Source of the DNA: Inquilinus sp.
GTDB taxonomy: Bacteria; Pseudomonadota; Alphaproteobacteria; DSM-16000; Inquilinaceae
Length of the DNA stretch: 7,402 nt
Assembly (NCBI GenBank): GCA_013003675.1
Contig: JABDIP010000443.1
Location: 1-7,402, forward strand
Direction: 5' to 3'
Shown here: positions 1 through 5,751 of the stretch, piece by piece
How positions within the stretch are numbered: position 1 is the first letter of the stretch
How the letters are laid out: every line of letters starts with the position of its first letter
Notes under the pieces: model-generated
Database searches by the model: none
What the model was told of the DNA's origin: nothing
The model's input: only the letters and a program-made list of their open reading frames with translations
Made by a program: the position numbers and the translations under genes

Positions 1-110
1 TTGACAATTTGCAGTATCTTGCCCCTGGGTAATACTAACGTTTGCGCTCGGCGCCTCCGTGCCTGGCCGCGTTGGCTGCTTCCTTTCGGCTTAGCCCCAA
101 TTTACTTCGA

Positions 111-347
111 TCATGTCAACGCCTCCCGCCTGAGGCTATCCATGAACTCCCGCAGGTCCGCCACGGCGTAGAGAACCTTCCGACCGACCTTATGGAAGGC
201 CGGCCCTCCGCCCTTCATCCTCCACAGGTCCAGCTGCTGCTTGGACAGGCCGAGGAAGGCCGCCGCCCCTTCGACGGGGAGGTACTCCCGGCGGGGCGCG
301 GCGATCGCGGCCTCGATCCGGTCGAGCTTCTCTATTACTTCCTGCAT
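111..347 (-). CDS. AlpA/excisionase-like helix-turn-helix DNA-binding protein
   Basis: This 78-residue protein looks like the small MerR-like winged-helix proteins (AlpA, excisionase, helix-turn-helix_17 group) carried by phages and integrated elements, which act as recombination directionality factors or as activators of element genes. Seen in the sequence: a short charged N-terminal helix (residues 2-16), then the typical opening YLPVEGAAAFLGLSKQQLDLWR (split here as YLPVEGAAAFL, GLSKQQLDLWR; residues 22-43), a GGGPAFHKVGRKVLY wing (46-60) and a closing helix ADLREFMDSLRR. The ATG is preceded by AGGAGC seven bases upstream, so the start is well supported. A perfect TTGACA (-35 type) lies on the same strand at 393-398, with a palindrome at 367-377 where the -10 should be, which suggests repression. 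It is divergent from the gene at 635 and about 0.8 kb from the integrase. Whether it is the Xis of this element or a transcription regulator cannot be decided from sequence alone. Confidence 0.85.
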   Translation of the reverse strand: MQEVIEKLDRIEAAIAAPRREYLPVEGAAAFLGLSKQQLDLWRMKGGGPAFHKVGRKVLYAVADLREFMDSLRREALT

Positions 348-366
348 TTTCGACGCTCCTTACCTT

Positions 367-377
367 GCGCTTTGCGC
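367..377. promoter_or_regulatory. Palindrome GCGCTTTGCGC, candidate operator upstream of the AlpA-like gene
   Basis: The palindrome GCGC-TTT-GCGC lies 20 bases upstream of the AlpA-like start codon. It covers the -10 region expected from the TTGACA at 393-398 read on the minus strand (spacing about 17). A near copy is at 489-500. The position suggests autoregulation, but no binding protein is proven. The -10 hexamer itself (GCAAAG) is a poor match to consensus. Confidence 0.35.
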
Positions 378-488
378 GGCAATTCTCGTCGATGTCAATG
401 CCCGAGTAACCTATTGTTTCCTACCGGCGCCTATCAGTGCCTCTAGGCCTCGCTAGAAGATGACGGCCGGAAGAAGCTGGTGCCTATT

Positions 489-500
489 GCGCTTTTGCGC
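489..500. promoter_or_regulatory. Palindrome GCGCTTTTGCGC, second candidate operator, next to a TATAAA box
   Basis: This is a one-base-longer version of the palindrome at 367-377, and both are preceded by TT and followed by G. It sits two bases before TATAAA (503-508), a possible -10 element for the plus-strand gene that begins at 568 or 635. No good -35 is seen at the right distance (480-485 is GTGCCT), so an activator may be needed. The pair of sites flanks the divergent promoter region of the element. Confidence 0.35.
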
Positions 501-634
501 GCTATAAACGCTTGGAGGGTTACGGAAAGGTAATATTTCGTCGAAGTGACGGGGGAACTTAATCGTTGTGGGCGTCGATCTGCAGGCACTGGAGGAATTG
601 GTCGCTACTAAACTAGCTTGGAGCCCTTGCAGCA

Positions 635-1114
635 GTGGCTGCGATCCTCGGAACAATTATAGCTGCTGTTGCACTTTTTTTGGACATAACTGAACCATTT
701 GTCGGCTCAAACCGAGATGCCCCTGCCAGCGAGCAAGCGGTTGTCGAACCGGTCTCGCTAGTTGTCGAATTTGAGAACAAGCATAAAGACGCCGTGGTAT
801 TGGCTAGCCGAGGGGATGCATTTTTTTGGTATCCGGGGGGCGGCCGATACGAAAGCGGAAGATTCGATTTCGCTGATAGCTCGGGTGCTTCCTTAACTGA
901 GCTGCGCCTTGGCCCGGGAGAGAAACGTCGAGTGGTGGCAACCTTCTACCCCGTTGAACGGGTTGCGGCCTTACTCCGACAGGGCCATACCGACCTGAGT
1001 TTGTTCATCCGGGGCGAGGGTATCGACAGCACCTTCTCGCCCAATGTTGCCTTTACGGCGGAAAGCATATCTTCGGGATATATGTTGATAGAACTGGCCC
1101 CCATCAAAGAATGA
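635..1114 (+). CDS. Membrane-anchored protein of unknown function, possibly frameshifted at its N-terminus
   Basis: I do not recognise this 159-residue protein. It starts with a hydrophobic segment (about residues 2-17, ILGTIIAAVALFLDI) that should anchor it in the inner membrane. The rest looks like a soluble beta-rich domain (VSLVVEFENKHKDAVVLASRGDAFFWYPGGG...), perhaps facing the periplasm. The reading frame opens after a TAG at 614-616, and GTG at 635 is its only usable start, with a weak GGAG at 620-623. However, another frame from GTG at 568 (GGGGGA at 551-556) encodes VGVDLQALEELVATKLAWS and would join this frame if one C of the CCC at 624-626 were absent, giving a smoother N-terminus with a full helix before the membrane segment. 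GC content and codon use are clearly lower than in the chromosomal genes to the right, as expected for transferred cargo. It ends 34 bases before the convergent integrase stop. Function unknown. Confidence 0.6.
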   Translation: MAAILGTIIAAVALFLDITEPFVGSNRDAPASEQAVVEPVSLVVEFENKHKDAVVLASRGDAFFWYPGGGRYESGRFDFADSSGASLTELRLGPGEKRRVVATFYPVERVAALLRQGHTDLSLFIRGEGIDSTFSPNVAFTAESISSGYMLIELAPIKE

Positions 1115-1148
1115 CCGTGCTGGTCAGTACGAGGTCCTCTCCATCCCT

Positions 1149-2287
1149 CTATCGGTAAGCCGCCAATCTCTCGCAGATGCGCTCCTGCGCCTCCCGCATG
1201 TGGCCGATAAGGTGGGCCCGGGTCACGTAGTTGAACGAGACGTGGGGATTGGCGTGGTTGAGGAGCAGCGTGACGGTCTGGAAGTCCACGCCGGCCTCCA
1301 GCGCCATCGTCCGGTAGGTATGCCGGAGCTGGTGGGGCGCGTAGTTGAATTCCCAGGTCCGCCGCATCTGCTCGACGTGGCCGCTCCTCGATGACGGGGA
1401 CGCGAAGACGAAGGGGCTCTCCAGCGGCGCCGTCAGGTCCCGAACCTCCGCCAGCTCCTGCATGAGGAGCCGGGGCAGGGGAGTCCTGAACGCCCTGGCC
1501 TCTCCGCCCTTGGGCGAGGGAACCAGCAGCACTCCGTCGCCGTCGAGGTTGTCCCACCGCATCGACCGCGCGTCGTGGCAGCGGAGCCCGGTAAGCAGCA
1601 TCGCCAGCCAGCAGGCGCGGCGCACCCTGTCGTCCAGCGTGTCGAGCCGCCGCCAGAGGTCGGGCATCTCGTCGGGGCCGACGGCCCAGTCCCTCGGCCG
1701 CTCGCGGTTCATCCGCACCGCCCGCGAGACGGGGTTGGGCGGCAGGTCGTGCGACCTCGCGACGTCGTTGAGGATGAGCTTGAGCACCCGCATCGCGCCG
1801 TTTGCACCGTAAGGGCCGCTCGTCCGGGTGATCCGCTCGTGCAGCGTTCGGACCCGCTCCCGGTCGATCCGGTCCACCGGCAGCTTCCGCAGGCTGGCCA
1901 GTGGGCCTTCAACCTTCTGCTGGTACCATCCCATTGTTCTCGGGCTGAGCTCGTCGGCCCTGGCCTCGGCGTAGCGCTCGAAAGCCGCCTCCAGGGTCGG
2001 CACGGGCGCCTTCGGCGTCCTCGGGTCGTGTCACCGCGTCTCAGCGTCAGCCGCAGCTCCGCCGCGCGCTCCCTGGCCTTCCTGAGGGAGACCTCGTCGG
2101 TCCTGCCGATGACCACCGACACGTAGCGGTCGGTGCCGTCGTTGATCCTGCCCACCAACTTGTAGCTGGCTGACCTCTTGCCCACCACCACCCTCAGCCC
2201 GCTCACTTCGGCATCGTACACCTGTGTGCCCGCGCCGTGCTCGTCGGTCGCCCTGTTCACCAAGGCCTGCGTCAACTTCGTCGCCAT
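1149..2287 (-). pseudogene. Tyrosine integrase with N-terminal arm-binding domain (DUF4102 type), frameshifted
   Basis: This gene encoded a tyrosine recombinase that inserts the element into a tRNA gene. The first part starts at ATG 2287, preceded by AGGAG six bases upstream, and gives MATKLTQALVNRATDEHG through RKARERAAELRLTLRRGD, the arm-type DNA-binding domain (DUF4102/Arm_DNA_bind_3) of P4-like integrases. Near 2025-2032 the frame changes. The second part continues with DPRTPKAPVPTLEAAFERYAE and then the SAM-like core-binding and catalytic domains down to the stop at 1149. Numbered from the GTG at 2003 (284 residues), the catalytic set is complete: R141 (TGLRCHDARSMRW), K165 (PKGG), H224 and R227 (HQLRHTYR), H250 (LLLNHA) and Y259 (FNYV). 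The domains therefore look conserved except at the junction, where GACACGAC would read correctly as GACGAC; an extra AC is the simplest cause. The GTG at 2003 could still start a protein lacking the arm domain. The gene sits beside the tRNA-Leu fragment, its expected attachment site. Confidence 0.85.
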
Positions 2288-2340
2288 GACCAGCTCCTTT
2301 CGGGGCCCAAAACGAGGCCCGGTCCGAAACACTGTCCGTT

Positions 2341-2356
2341 AGGACGTCAAAGGACG
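2341..2356. repeat. AGGACG direct repeat, 10 bases apart, between integrase and attachment site
   Basis: AGGACG occurs at 2341-2346 and again at 2351-2356, exactly one helical turn apart. The same stretch also holds GTCC-gtta-GGAC and CGTC-aaag-GACG inverted repeats that overlap the direct repeats. It lies between the integrase start (2287) and the tRNA fragment (2429), where arm-type integrase sites or excisionase sites are usually found. The motif is short, so chance is possible. Confidence 0.3.
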
Positions 2357-2428
2357 ATTATGTCGTTTTTTCAATGGGTTGTACGCCATCATATGACACG
2401 GTAGGATCTTGTGAGATACGAATTGGGT

Positions 2429-2486
2429 GACTTAAAATCTGCTTCCGCGACGCGGAGTTCCGGTTCGAGTCCGGAAGGGGGCACCA
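2429..2486 (+). tRNA. 3' part of tRNA-Leu(UAA), attachment site at the right end of the element
   Basis: The sequence folds as the last two thirds of a class II tRNA-Leu: anticodon loop CTTAAAA at 2431-2437 with anticodon TAA at 2433-2435, long variable arm TCCGC-gac-GCGGA at 2444-2456, T arm TCCGG-TTCGAGT-CCGGA at 2459-2475, acceptor strand AGGGGGC at 2476-2482, discriminator A (as usual for Leu) and encoded CCA at 2484-2486. The 5' acceptor (which should be GCCCCCT), the D arm and most of the 5' anticodon stem are missing. In 2426-2430 only some bases still pair with 2438-2442, so tRNA identity begins at about 2429. The integrase is next door and chromosomal genes follow on the right. This is the original 3' end of the host tRNA left after integration (attR or attL by convention). 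A full tRNA-Leu(UAA) should exist at the other end of the element, left of the window. Confidence 0.88.
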
Positions 2487-2513
2487 ATCGAGGCGGACGG
2501 CACCCGCCGGGTT

Positions 2514-2543
2514 CGGCGGCCGACCCGAGAAGGCCGGCCGCCG
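2514..2543. terminator. Strong GC hairpin between the tRNA fragment and the convergent cupin gene
   Basis: CGGCGGCCG at 2514-2522 is the exact reverse complement of CGGCCGCCG at 2535-2543, giving a nine-base-pair stem with a 12-base loop. It lies just after the tRNA 3' end and just before the stop of the cupin gene at 2551, so it could end transcription from both sides. There is no T-run in either direction, so it is not a classical intrinsic terminator. A smaller alternative stem, CCGCC at 2504-2508 with GGCGG at 2515-2519, overlaps it. Confidence 0.4.
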
Positions 2544-2550
2544 GTCTGCG

Positions 2551-3015
2551 CTACTCCACCGGGGTGAAGTCGAAGCCGCTCTCGGCGTGGAAGTAGAACT
2601 GGCACGGCGTGTCGGACACGCAGGCGGTCGCATGCACCGCGCCGGCGGGCACGTACCAGTAGGAGCCCGGCCCCATGCGCGGCGGGCTTTCCTCGCCCTC
2701 GAACGGGTTGGTCATGGTGCCTTCCAGCACGACGCCGTGATAGGCGCCGCTATGGGTGTGGAACGGCGTGATGAAATCCGCCGGGAACTTGCCGAAGGTG
2801 CCGTGTTCGCCGGTCGCGCGGTCGCCCTAGGCGGTGCCCATGCGGATCGCCGGATTGATGTTCTCGAATTGCACGTTCTGGCTGGGCAGCACGGCCGCCG
2901 CGCCGGGATCGAACGATCCGGTTCCGGCGCCGGCGGCGCAGGCGCCGAGCGACAGGCCGAGAAGGCACATCGCGGCTTTCGAGAGGAACCGGGGAGAAGC
3001 AATGGCTGCGGACAT
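2551..3015 (-). pseudogene. Cupin-domain lipoprotein gene interrupted by an amber codon
   Basis: Read through, the gene gives 154 residues. The start ATG at 3015 has GGAG ten bases upstream. Residues 1-26 form a lipoprotein signal: basic N-region, hydrophobic LSKAAMCLLGLSL, and lipobox LGAC with Cys26. The mature part has a single cupin barrel: first motif with metal ligands H86 and H88 in TPFHTHSGAYHGVVLEG, and second motif GSYWYVPAGAVHATAC with H128, matching the G(x)5PxG(x)2H pattern. From memory it resembles DUF4437-type cupins; that assignment is not certain. Codon 63 (2827-2829) is TAG, in MGTA-stop-GDRATGEHG. A single G-to-A change from TGG (Trp) explains it, and the frame is open and well conserved on both sides. 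As written, only a 62-residue stub without the cupin core is made. The substrate is unknown. It is divergent from an AraC-type regulator, a common arrangement for a regulated gene and its controller. Confidence 0.85.
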
Positions 3016-3232
3016 GGTGGCTGGTCTCCGTTTGAGGAAGCGGCCGGCACCGATGCCGGCCCTGGACACCTCTACCGATAGTCCGGACCAAGGACGGCTT
3101 GAATGGCCGGATTTCCATTTCTCTTGATCGATCGTCCAATCTGATTGCCGCTATGTGGAAGTCGGGCGTGAAGGGGCATACATTCCACCCCTCGGTATCC
3201 CGTCAGATCGGCGGCGGGGGAAAGGATTGGCG

Positions 3233-4150
3233 ATGGTCGAAGGCGCCGAAGACGCTCTCAGCGACGTGTTGCGGCTGATCCGCCTGAACGGTTGCGTCTA
3301 TTTCCAATCCAGCTTCTGCGCGCCCTGGGGCATGGCGGTGGATGCCGGCACTGTCGCCCAGTTCCACATGGTGGTGCGGGGGCAGGGCTGGCTGCGCTGG
3401 ACGGGCGGTGAGACGTTGCTCTCCAGCGGCGACGTGGTGGTGTTTCCGCGCGGCGACGGCCACGCCCTGTCCGATCAGCCGGACGGTGCCACGATGCCCG
3501 GTCGCGCCGTGCTGGAGGCGCTTCAGGGCGACGGTCAGCCCTTCGCCGGCGGCGGCGCGGCGACGACGCTGCTGTGCGGCCATTTCGAGTTCGATCGCAA
3601 TCTGCGGCATCCGCTGATCGAGGAGCTGCCGCCGCTGATCCATGTGCGCTCGCTGGATTGGGGGCAGCCCGGCTGGTTCGACGCGGTATCGTCCCTGCTG
3701 GTGCGGGAAACCGGCGCGCCGGGGCCGGGGGCGGAGAGCGTCGTCGATCGTCTGGCCGAGGTGCTGCTGATCCAGGTGATGCGGGCCCATCTGGCGGAGC
3801 GCCGGCCGACCCCCGGCTTCCTGGCGGCCCTGACCGACCGCCAGATCAGCCGGGCGCTCCGGGTCATCCATCGCCACGGCGATGGCGTCCTGACCCTGGC
3901 CTCGCTGGCGCAGCGCGTCGGCATGTCGCGGTCGAGCCTGGCGAGCCGGTTCAAGACCGTGCTGGGAGAGCCGCCGATGACCTATCTGGCCCGGTGGCGC
4001 ATGCTGAAGGCGTGGGATGAACTGAAATCCACCGGCCGCACCGTGGCGGATATCGCGGAAACCGTCGGCTACGGCTCGGAGGCGGCGTTCAGCCGGGCAT
4101 TCAAGCGGGTCTTCGACGTCAATCCGAGCGCGGTACGGCGCTCACGTTGA
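3233..4150 (+). CDS. AraC-family transcriptional regulator with N-terminal cupin_6 sensor domain
   Basis: This is a 305-residue cytoplasmic transcription regulator. Residues about 8-185 match the AraC-type cupin_6 sensor domain (SDVLRLIRLNGCVYF, then FHMVVRGQGWLRWTGGETLL and SGDVVVFPRGDGHAL), typical of regulators annotated near oxidoreductases and cupins. Residues about 203-303 form the two helix-turn-helix motifs: LASLAQRVGMSRSSLASRFK (222-241) with the following GEPPMTYLARWRM, and VADIAETVGYGSEAAFSRAFK (split as VADIAETVGY, GSEAAFSRAFK; 271-291) ending in NPSAVR. ATG 3233 is preferred over an in-frame upstream ATG at 3155 because AAAGGA precedes it by six bases and the first 26 residues of the longer form do not look like the family. 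It is divergent from the cupin gene across 217 bases that hold an inverted repeat (3155-3160 GTGGAA, 3183-3188 TTCCAC), a possible operator. The inducer is unknown. Confidence 0.92.
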   Translation: MVEGAEDALSDVLRLIRLNGCVYFQSSFCAPWGMAVDAGTVAQFHMVVRGQGWLRWTGGETLLSSGDVVVFPRGDGHALSDQPDGATMPGRAVLEALQGDGQPFAGGGAATTLLCGHFEFDRNLRHPLIEELPPLIHVRSLDWGQPGWFDAVSSLLVRETGAPGPGAESVVDRLAEVLLIQVMRAHLAERRPTPGFLAALTDRQISRALRVIHRHGDGVLTLASLAQRVGMSRSSLASRFKTVLGEPPMTYLARWRMLKAWDELKSTGRTVADIAETVGYGSEAAFSRAFKRVFDVNPSAVRRSR

Positions 4151-4179
4151 CCGATCTGGGGTGGCGTAGAGGCGTGACC

Positions 4180-4371
4180 TCAGCCGTGGTCGCGCAGGTC
4201 GTCGCGATAGCACATGCCCTTGTCGGTCGACAGGAAGGCATCGTCCAGATGGCAGCGGCGCACCTCGTCCACGACGCGGCTCACCCGGCGGGCAAGGCCC
4301 TGCGAACGCTCGACAATCGCCGCCGTCAGGCCGGAGTTCCCGGTCGTCTTGTTTTCGGTGCGCTTTTGCAT
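4180..4371 (-). CDS. Small protein of unknown function (63 residues)
   Basis: I do not recognise this protein. ATG 4371 is preceded by AGGAGG ten bases upstream, a strong ribosome binding site, which supports the start over the longer open frame from 4563. The sequence is polar and mostly helical, with no signal peptide or membrane segment: MQKRTENKTTGNSG, then a likely amphipathic helix LTAAIVERSQGLARRVSRVVDEVRR (positions 15-39 approximately), then CHLDDAFLSTDKGMCYRDDLRDHG with two cysteines. It ends 29 bases from the convergent AraC-type gene. A possible promoter on the same strand is TATACT (4538-4543) with TTAATT 18 bases upstream, giving a leader of about 160 bases. It may be a small regulatory or interaction protein, but nothing in it shows which. 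Confidence 0.6.
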   Translation of the reverse strand: MQKRTENKTTGNSGLTAAIVERSQGLARRVSRVVDEVRRCHLDDAFLSTDKGMCYRDDLRDHG

Positions 4372-4947
4372 TGTCCCGCAGCCTCCTGAACCCGTGCCCC
4401 AACCATTTCCCGATGGCGAGGATCGAAGGCTCCCGACGTCTTTGGGGTTCGGATTGCCTTGCCGCTCGCGGGTTGTATTAGGCCACGCGAGATTTAAGGT
4501 TCCGTTAAGACGCCGAGGGTCCGGAAGACTAAGGCAGAGTATAGTTGATCGATTGTTAACCAATTAATCTTTGCAACGCCGATCAGTTCGAAATAGAAAT
4601 GAGGAAATGGGGAATTTTCCGCCTACCGATTTCGTGAATCCCCAATGGAACGCCAGTATTCTCCAATAAATCGACGGCTGCGTTCATCTATTCGGACGCC
4701 GTCGGCGATAGGCGTCATTCAACCGTGGCGTCCGGCCTCGCGGGCCGAAGCGGCAAAACCATCGGGCAATTTCGGGCGATCGCTGGCGGGGACTTGCGGC
4801 TCGTCAGGCTTAAGGCCCGGTAAAGGCATCGCCGTCCTTCTCGCCCTATGGGTGTCGGTTCCCCCGCGCTGTCCGTGGTCGCCCCGGCGGTGCCATATTC
4901 ACCGGCGATAGAAGAGAGCGAGTCCCGGAGACGGTTGGGGAAGGACC
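4372..4947. other. Intergenic stretch of 576 bases, partly AT-rich, with inverted repeats
   Basis: No convincing gene is seen; the open frames here have poor composition and no good ribosome binding site. The middle (about 4480-4680) is clearly richer in AT than the surroundings. It carries the possible minus-strand promoter TATACT at 4538-4543. Inverted repeats are present: TGGGGAATT at 4608-4616 with AATCCCCA at 4637-4644 (eight pairs, one bulge); GACGCC at 4695-4700 with GGCGTC at 4711-4716; and a CGGCC-tcgcg-GGCCG hairpin near 4733-4747. Any of these could belong to a small RNA or a leader. The right end carries the ribosome binding site of the next gene. Confidence 0.45.
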
Positions 4948-5271
4948 ATGGCAGAACGGTTTCCGACGCGGTCGGGCGCTGGTCCGGCGCTGGCACTGGC
5001 CGCGACGCTGTTGCTCCTGTCGTCGCCGGCATACGCCGATGACGAGGACCGCCGGCCGAGATCGCACGAAGAGTCGGTCGCCGAGGCGTTGGATCTGCTC
5101 AATCGCACCCTGCGCGACCTGGAGATCATCGTCGAGGAATTGCCGCGCTACGGTCTGCCGGAAATCACCGCCGACGGCGACATTATCATCCCGCGCCTGC
5201 CGCGCGACGAGCATCCGCGCCGGGGCGGCGATGACGACGAGGATGACGACGACGAAGCGCTCGACCTGTAG
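4948..5271 (+). CDS. Small secreted protein with acidic C-terminal tail, function unknown
   Basis: The 107-residue product starts with a clear Sec signal peptide: basic MAERFPTRSG, hydrophobic PALALAATLLLLSS, and cleavage after PAYA (A30). The mature protein of about 77 residues should be periplasmic. It has an amphipathic helix (about 41-66, EESVAEALDLLNRTLRDLEIIVEEL split around residue 52), a short conserved-looking turn and strand LPRYGLPEITADGDIIIPR, and ends with a run of Asp and Glu (residues 95-103). A purine-rich GGGGAAGGA lies directly before the ATG. It ends 30 bases from the convergent NfeD-like gene, so the two share a terminator region. Similar short secreted proteins with the phrase DGDIIIPR occur, in my recollection, as hypothetical proteins in alphaproteobacteria. 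The acidic tail could bind metal ions or a basic partner, which is only a guess. Confidence 0.8.
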   Translation: MAERFPTRSGAGPALALAATLLLLSSPAYADDEDRRPRSHEESVAEALDLLNRTLRDLEIIVEELPRYGLPEITADGDIIIPRLPRDEHPRRGGDDDEDDDDEALDL

Positions 5272-5301
5272 CGCCTCCGACCGCTTTGCCGCCCGGGCCG
5301 C

Positions 5302-5751
5302 TCAGCCGTCCGCCTCGACCTTGAGCACGATGCCGTCGATCCCGACGACGCGGACCCGTGCGCCGGCGGGCATGTCGTCGCCTTCGACCGTCCAGGCGGT
5401 GTCGCCGATGGCGGCCCGGCCGCGACCGTTCTCGATCGCCGCGCTCAGGGTCAGGACGCGGCCGACATATTGCTCGCCGCGACGGTTCAGCGACGGCTCG
5501 TCGGAATCCGGCGGGCGGCGCTTGACGATCTGCCGGGCGACGACGATGGCGGCAAAGGCCAGCACCGCGAAGATCAGGGTCTGCCCGGCCCAGCCCAGGG
5601 ACGGGATCAGGAAGGCGATGCCGCCGACCACCGCCGCGGCGATGCCCAGCCACAGGAAGAAGACTCCCGGAATGGCGACTTCCAGCGCGATGAGCAGCGC
5701 GGCGGCGACCCACCAGTACCAGAACTCGATCGTGAAGCCGCCTTCCATCAT
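5302..5751 (-). CDS. NfeD-like inner membrane protein (short form), partner of SPFH protein
   Basis: The 149-residue protein has three membrane segments (about residues 8-24 WYWWVAAALLIALEVA, 27-44 GVFFLWLGIAAAVVGGIAF, 50-68 GWAGQTLIFAVLAFAAIVVA) followed by a soluble beta-barrel (OB-fold, about 88-147, RRGEQYVGRVLTL through AGARVRVVGIDGIVLKVEA). This is the usual layout of short NfeD (YbbK-like) proteins, which are encoded beside stomatin/SPFH genes and are thought to help organise membrane protein quality control. It lacks the serine-protease domain of long NfeD. The ATG at 5749-5751 overlaps the TGA of the SPFH gene as ATGA, so translation is probably coupled. A second ATG follows directly (5746-5748), and a GTG at 5757 is also possible; the Shine-Dalgarno signal is weak, in agreement with coupling. 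Confidence 0.9.
   Translation of the reverse strand: MMEGGFTIEFWYWWVAAALLIALEVAIPGVFFLWLGIAAAVVGGIAFLIPSLGWAGQTLIFAVLAFAAIVVARQIVKRRPPDSDEPSLNRRGEQYVGRVLTLSAAIENGRGRAAIGDTAWTVEGDDMPAGARVRVVGIDGIVLKVEADG

Noticed and set aside
1..110. Short minus-strand frame reading LGLSRKEAANAARHGGAERKR
   Set aside because: Only 21 residues from a TTG without a ribosome binding site; it resembles phage-type tails but is too short to support.
42..446. 134-residue plus-strand open frame over the AlpA-like gene
   Set aside because: It is antisense to a convincing helix-turn-helix gene, has no ribosome binding site and a low-complexity composition.
2025..2032. Programmed ribosomal frameshift in the integrase
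   Set aside because: No slippery heptamer or obvious downstream structure; an AC duplication is simpler.
2400..2486. Complete tRNA-Leu
   Set aside because: No GCCCCCT acceptor strand or D arm is found upstream, and the 5' anticodon stem does not pair at two positions.
2358..2633. 91-residue minus-strand frame containing CPLPDSNRNSASRKQ
   Set aside because: This is the known false translation of the reverse strand of a tRNA-Leu gene, here fused to the antisense of the cupin end.
3203..3877. 224-residue minus-strand frame over the AraC-type gene
   Set aside because: Antisense shadow of a well-supported gene; histidine/glutamine/arginine-rich composition typical of GC-rich antisense.
4607..4669. 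20-residue plus-strand frame MGNFPPTDFVNPQWNASILQ
   Set aside because: AGGAA is directly against the ATG, too close for initiation, and there is no downstream gene to lead into.
4645..4911. 88-residue plus-strand frame in the intergenic gap
   Set aside because: No ribosome binding site, no recognisable domain, composition unlike a protein; part overlaps inverted repeats.
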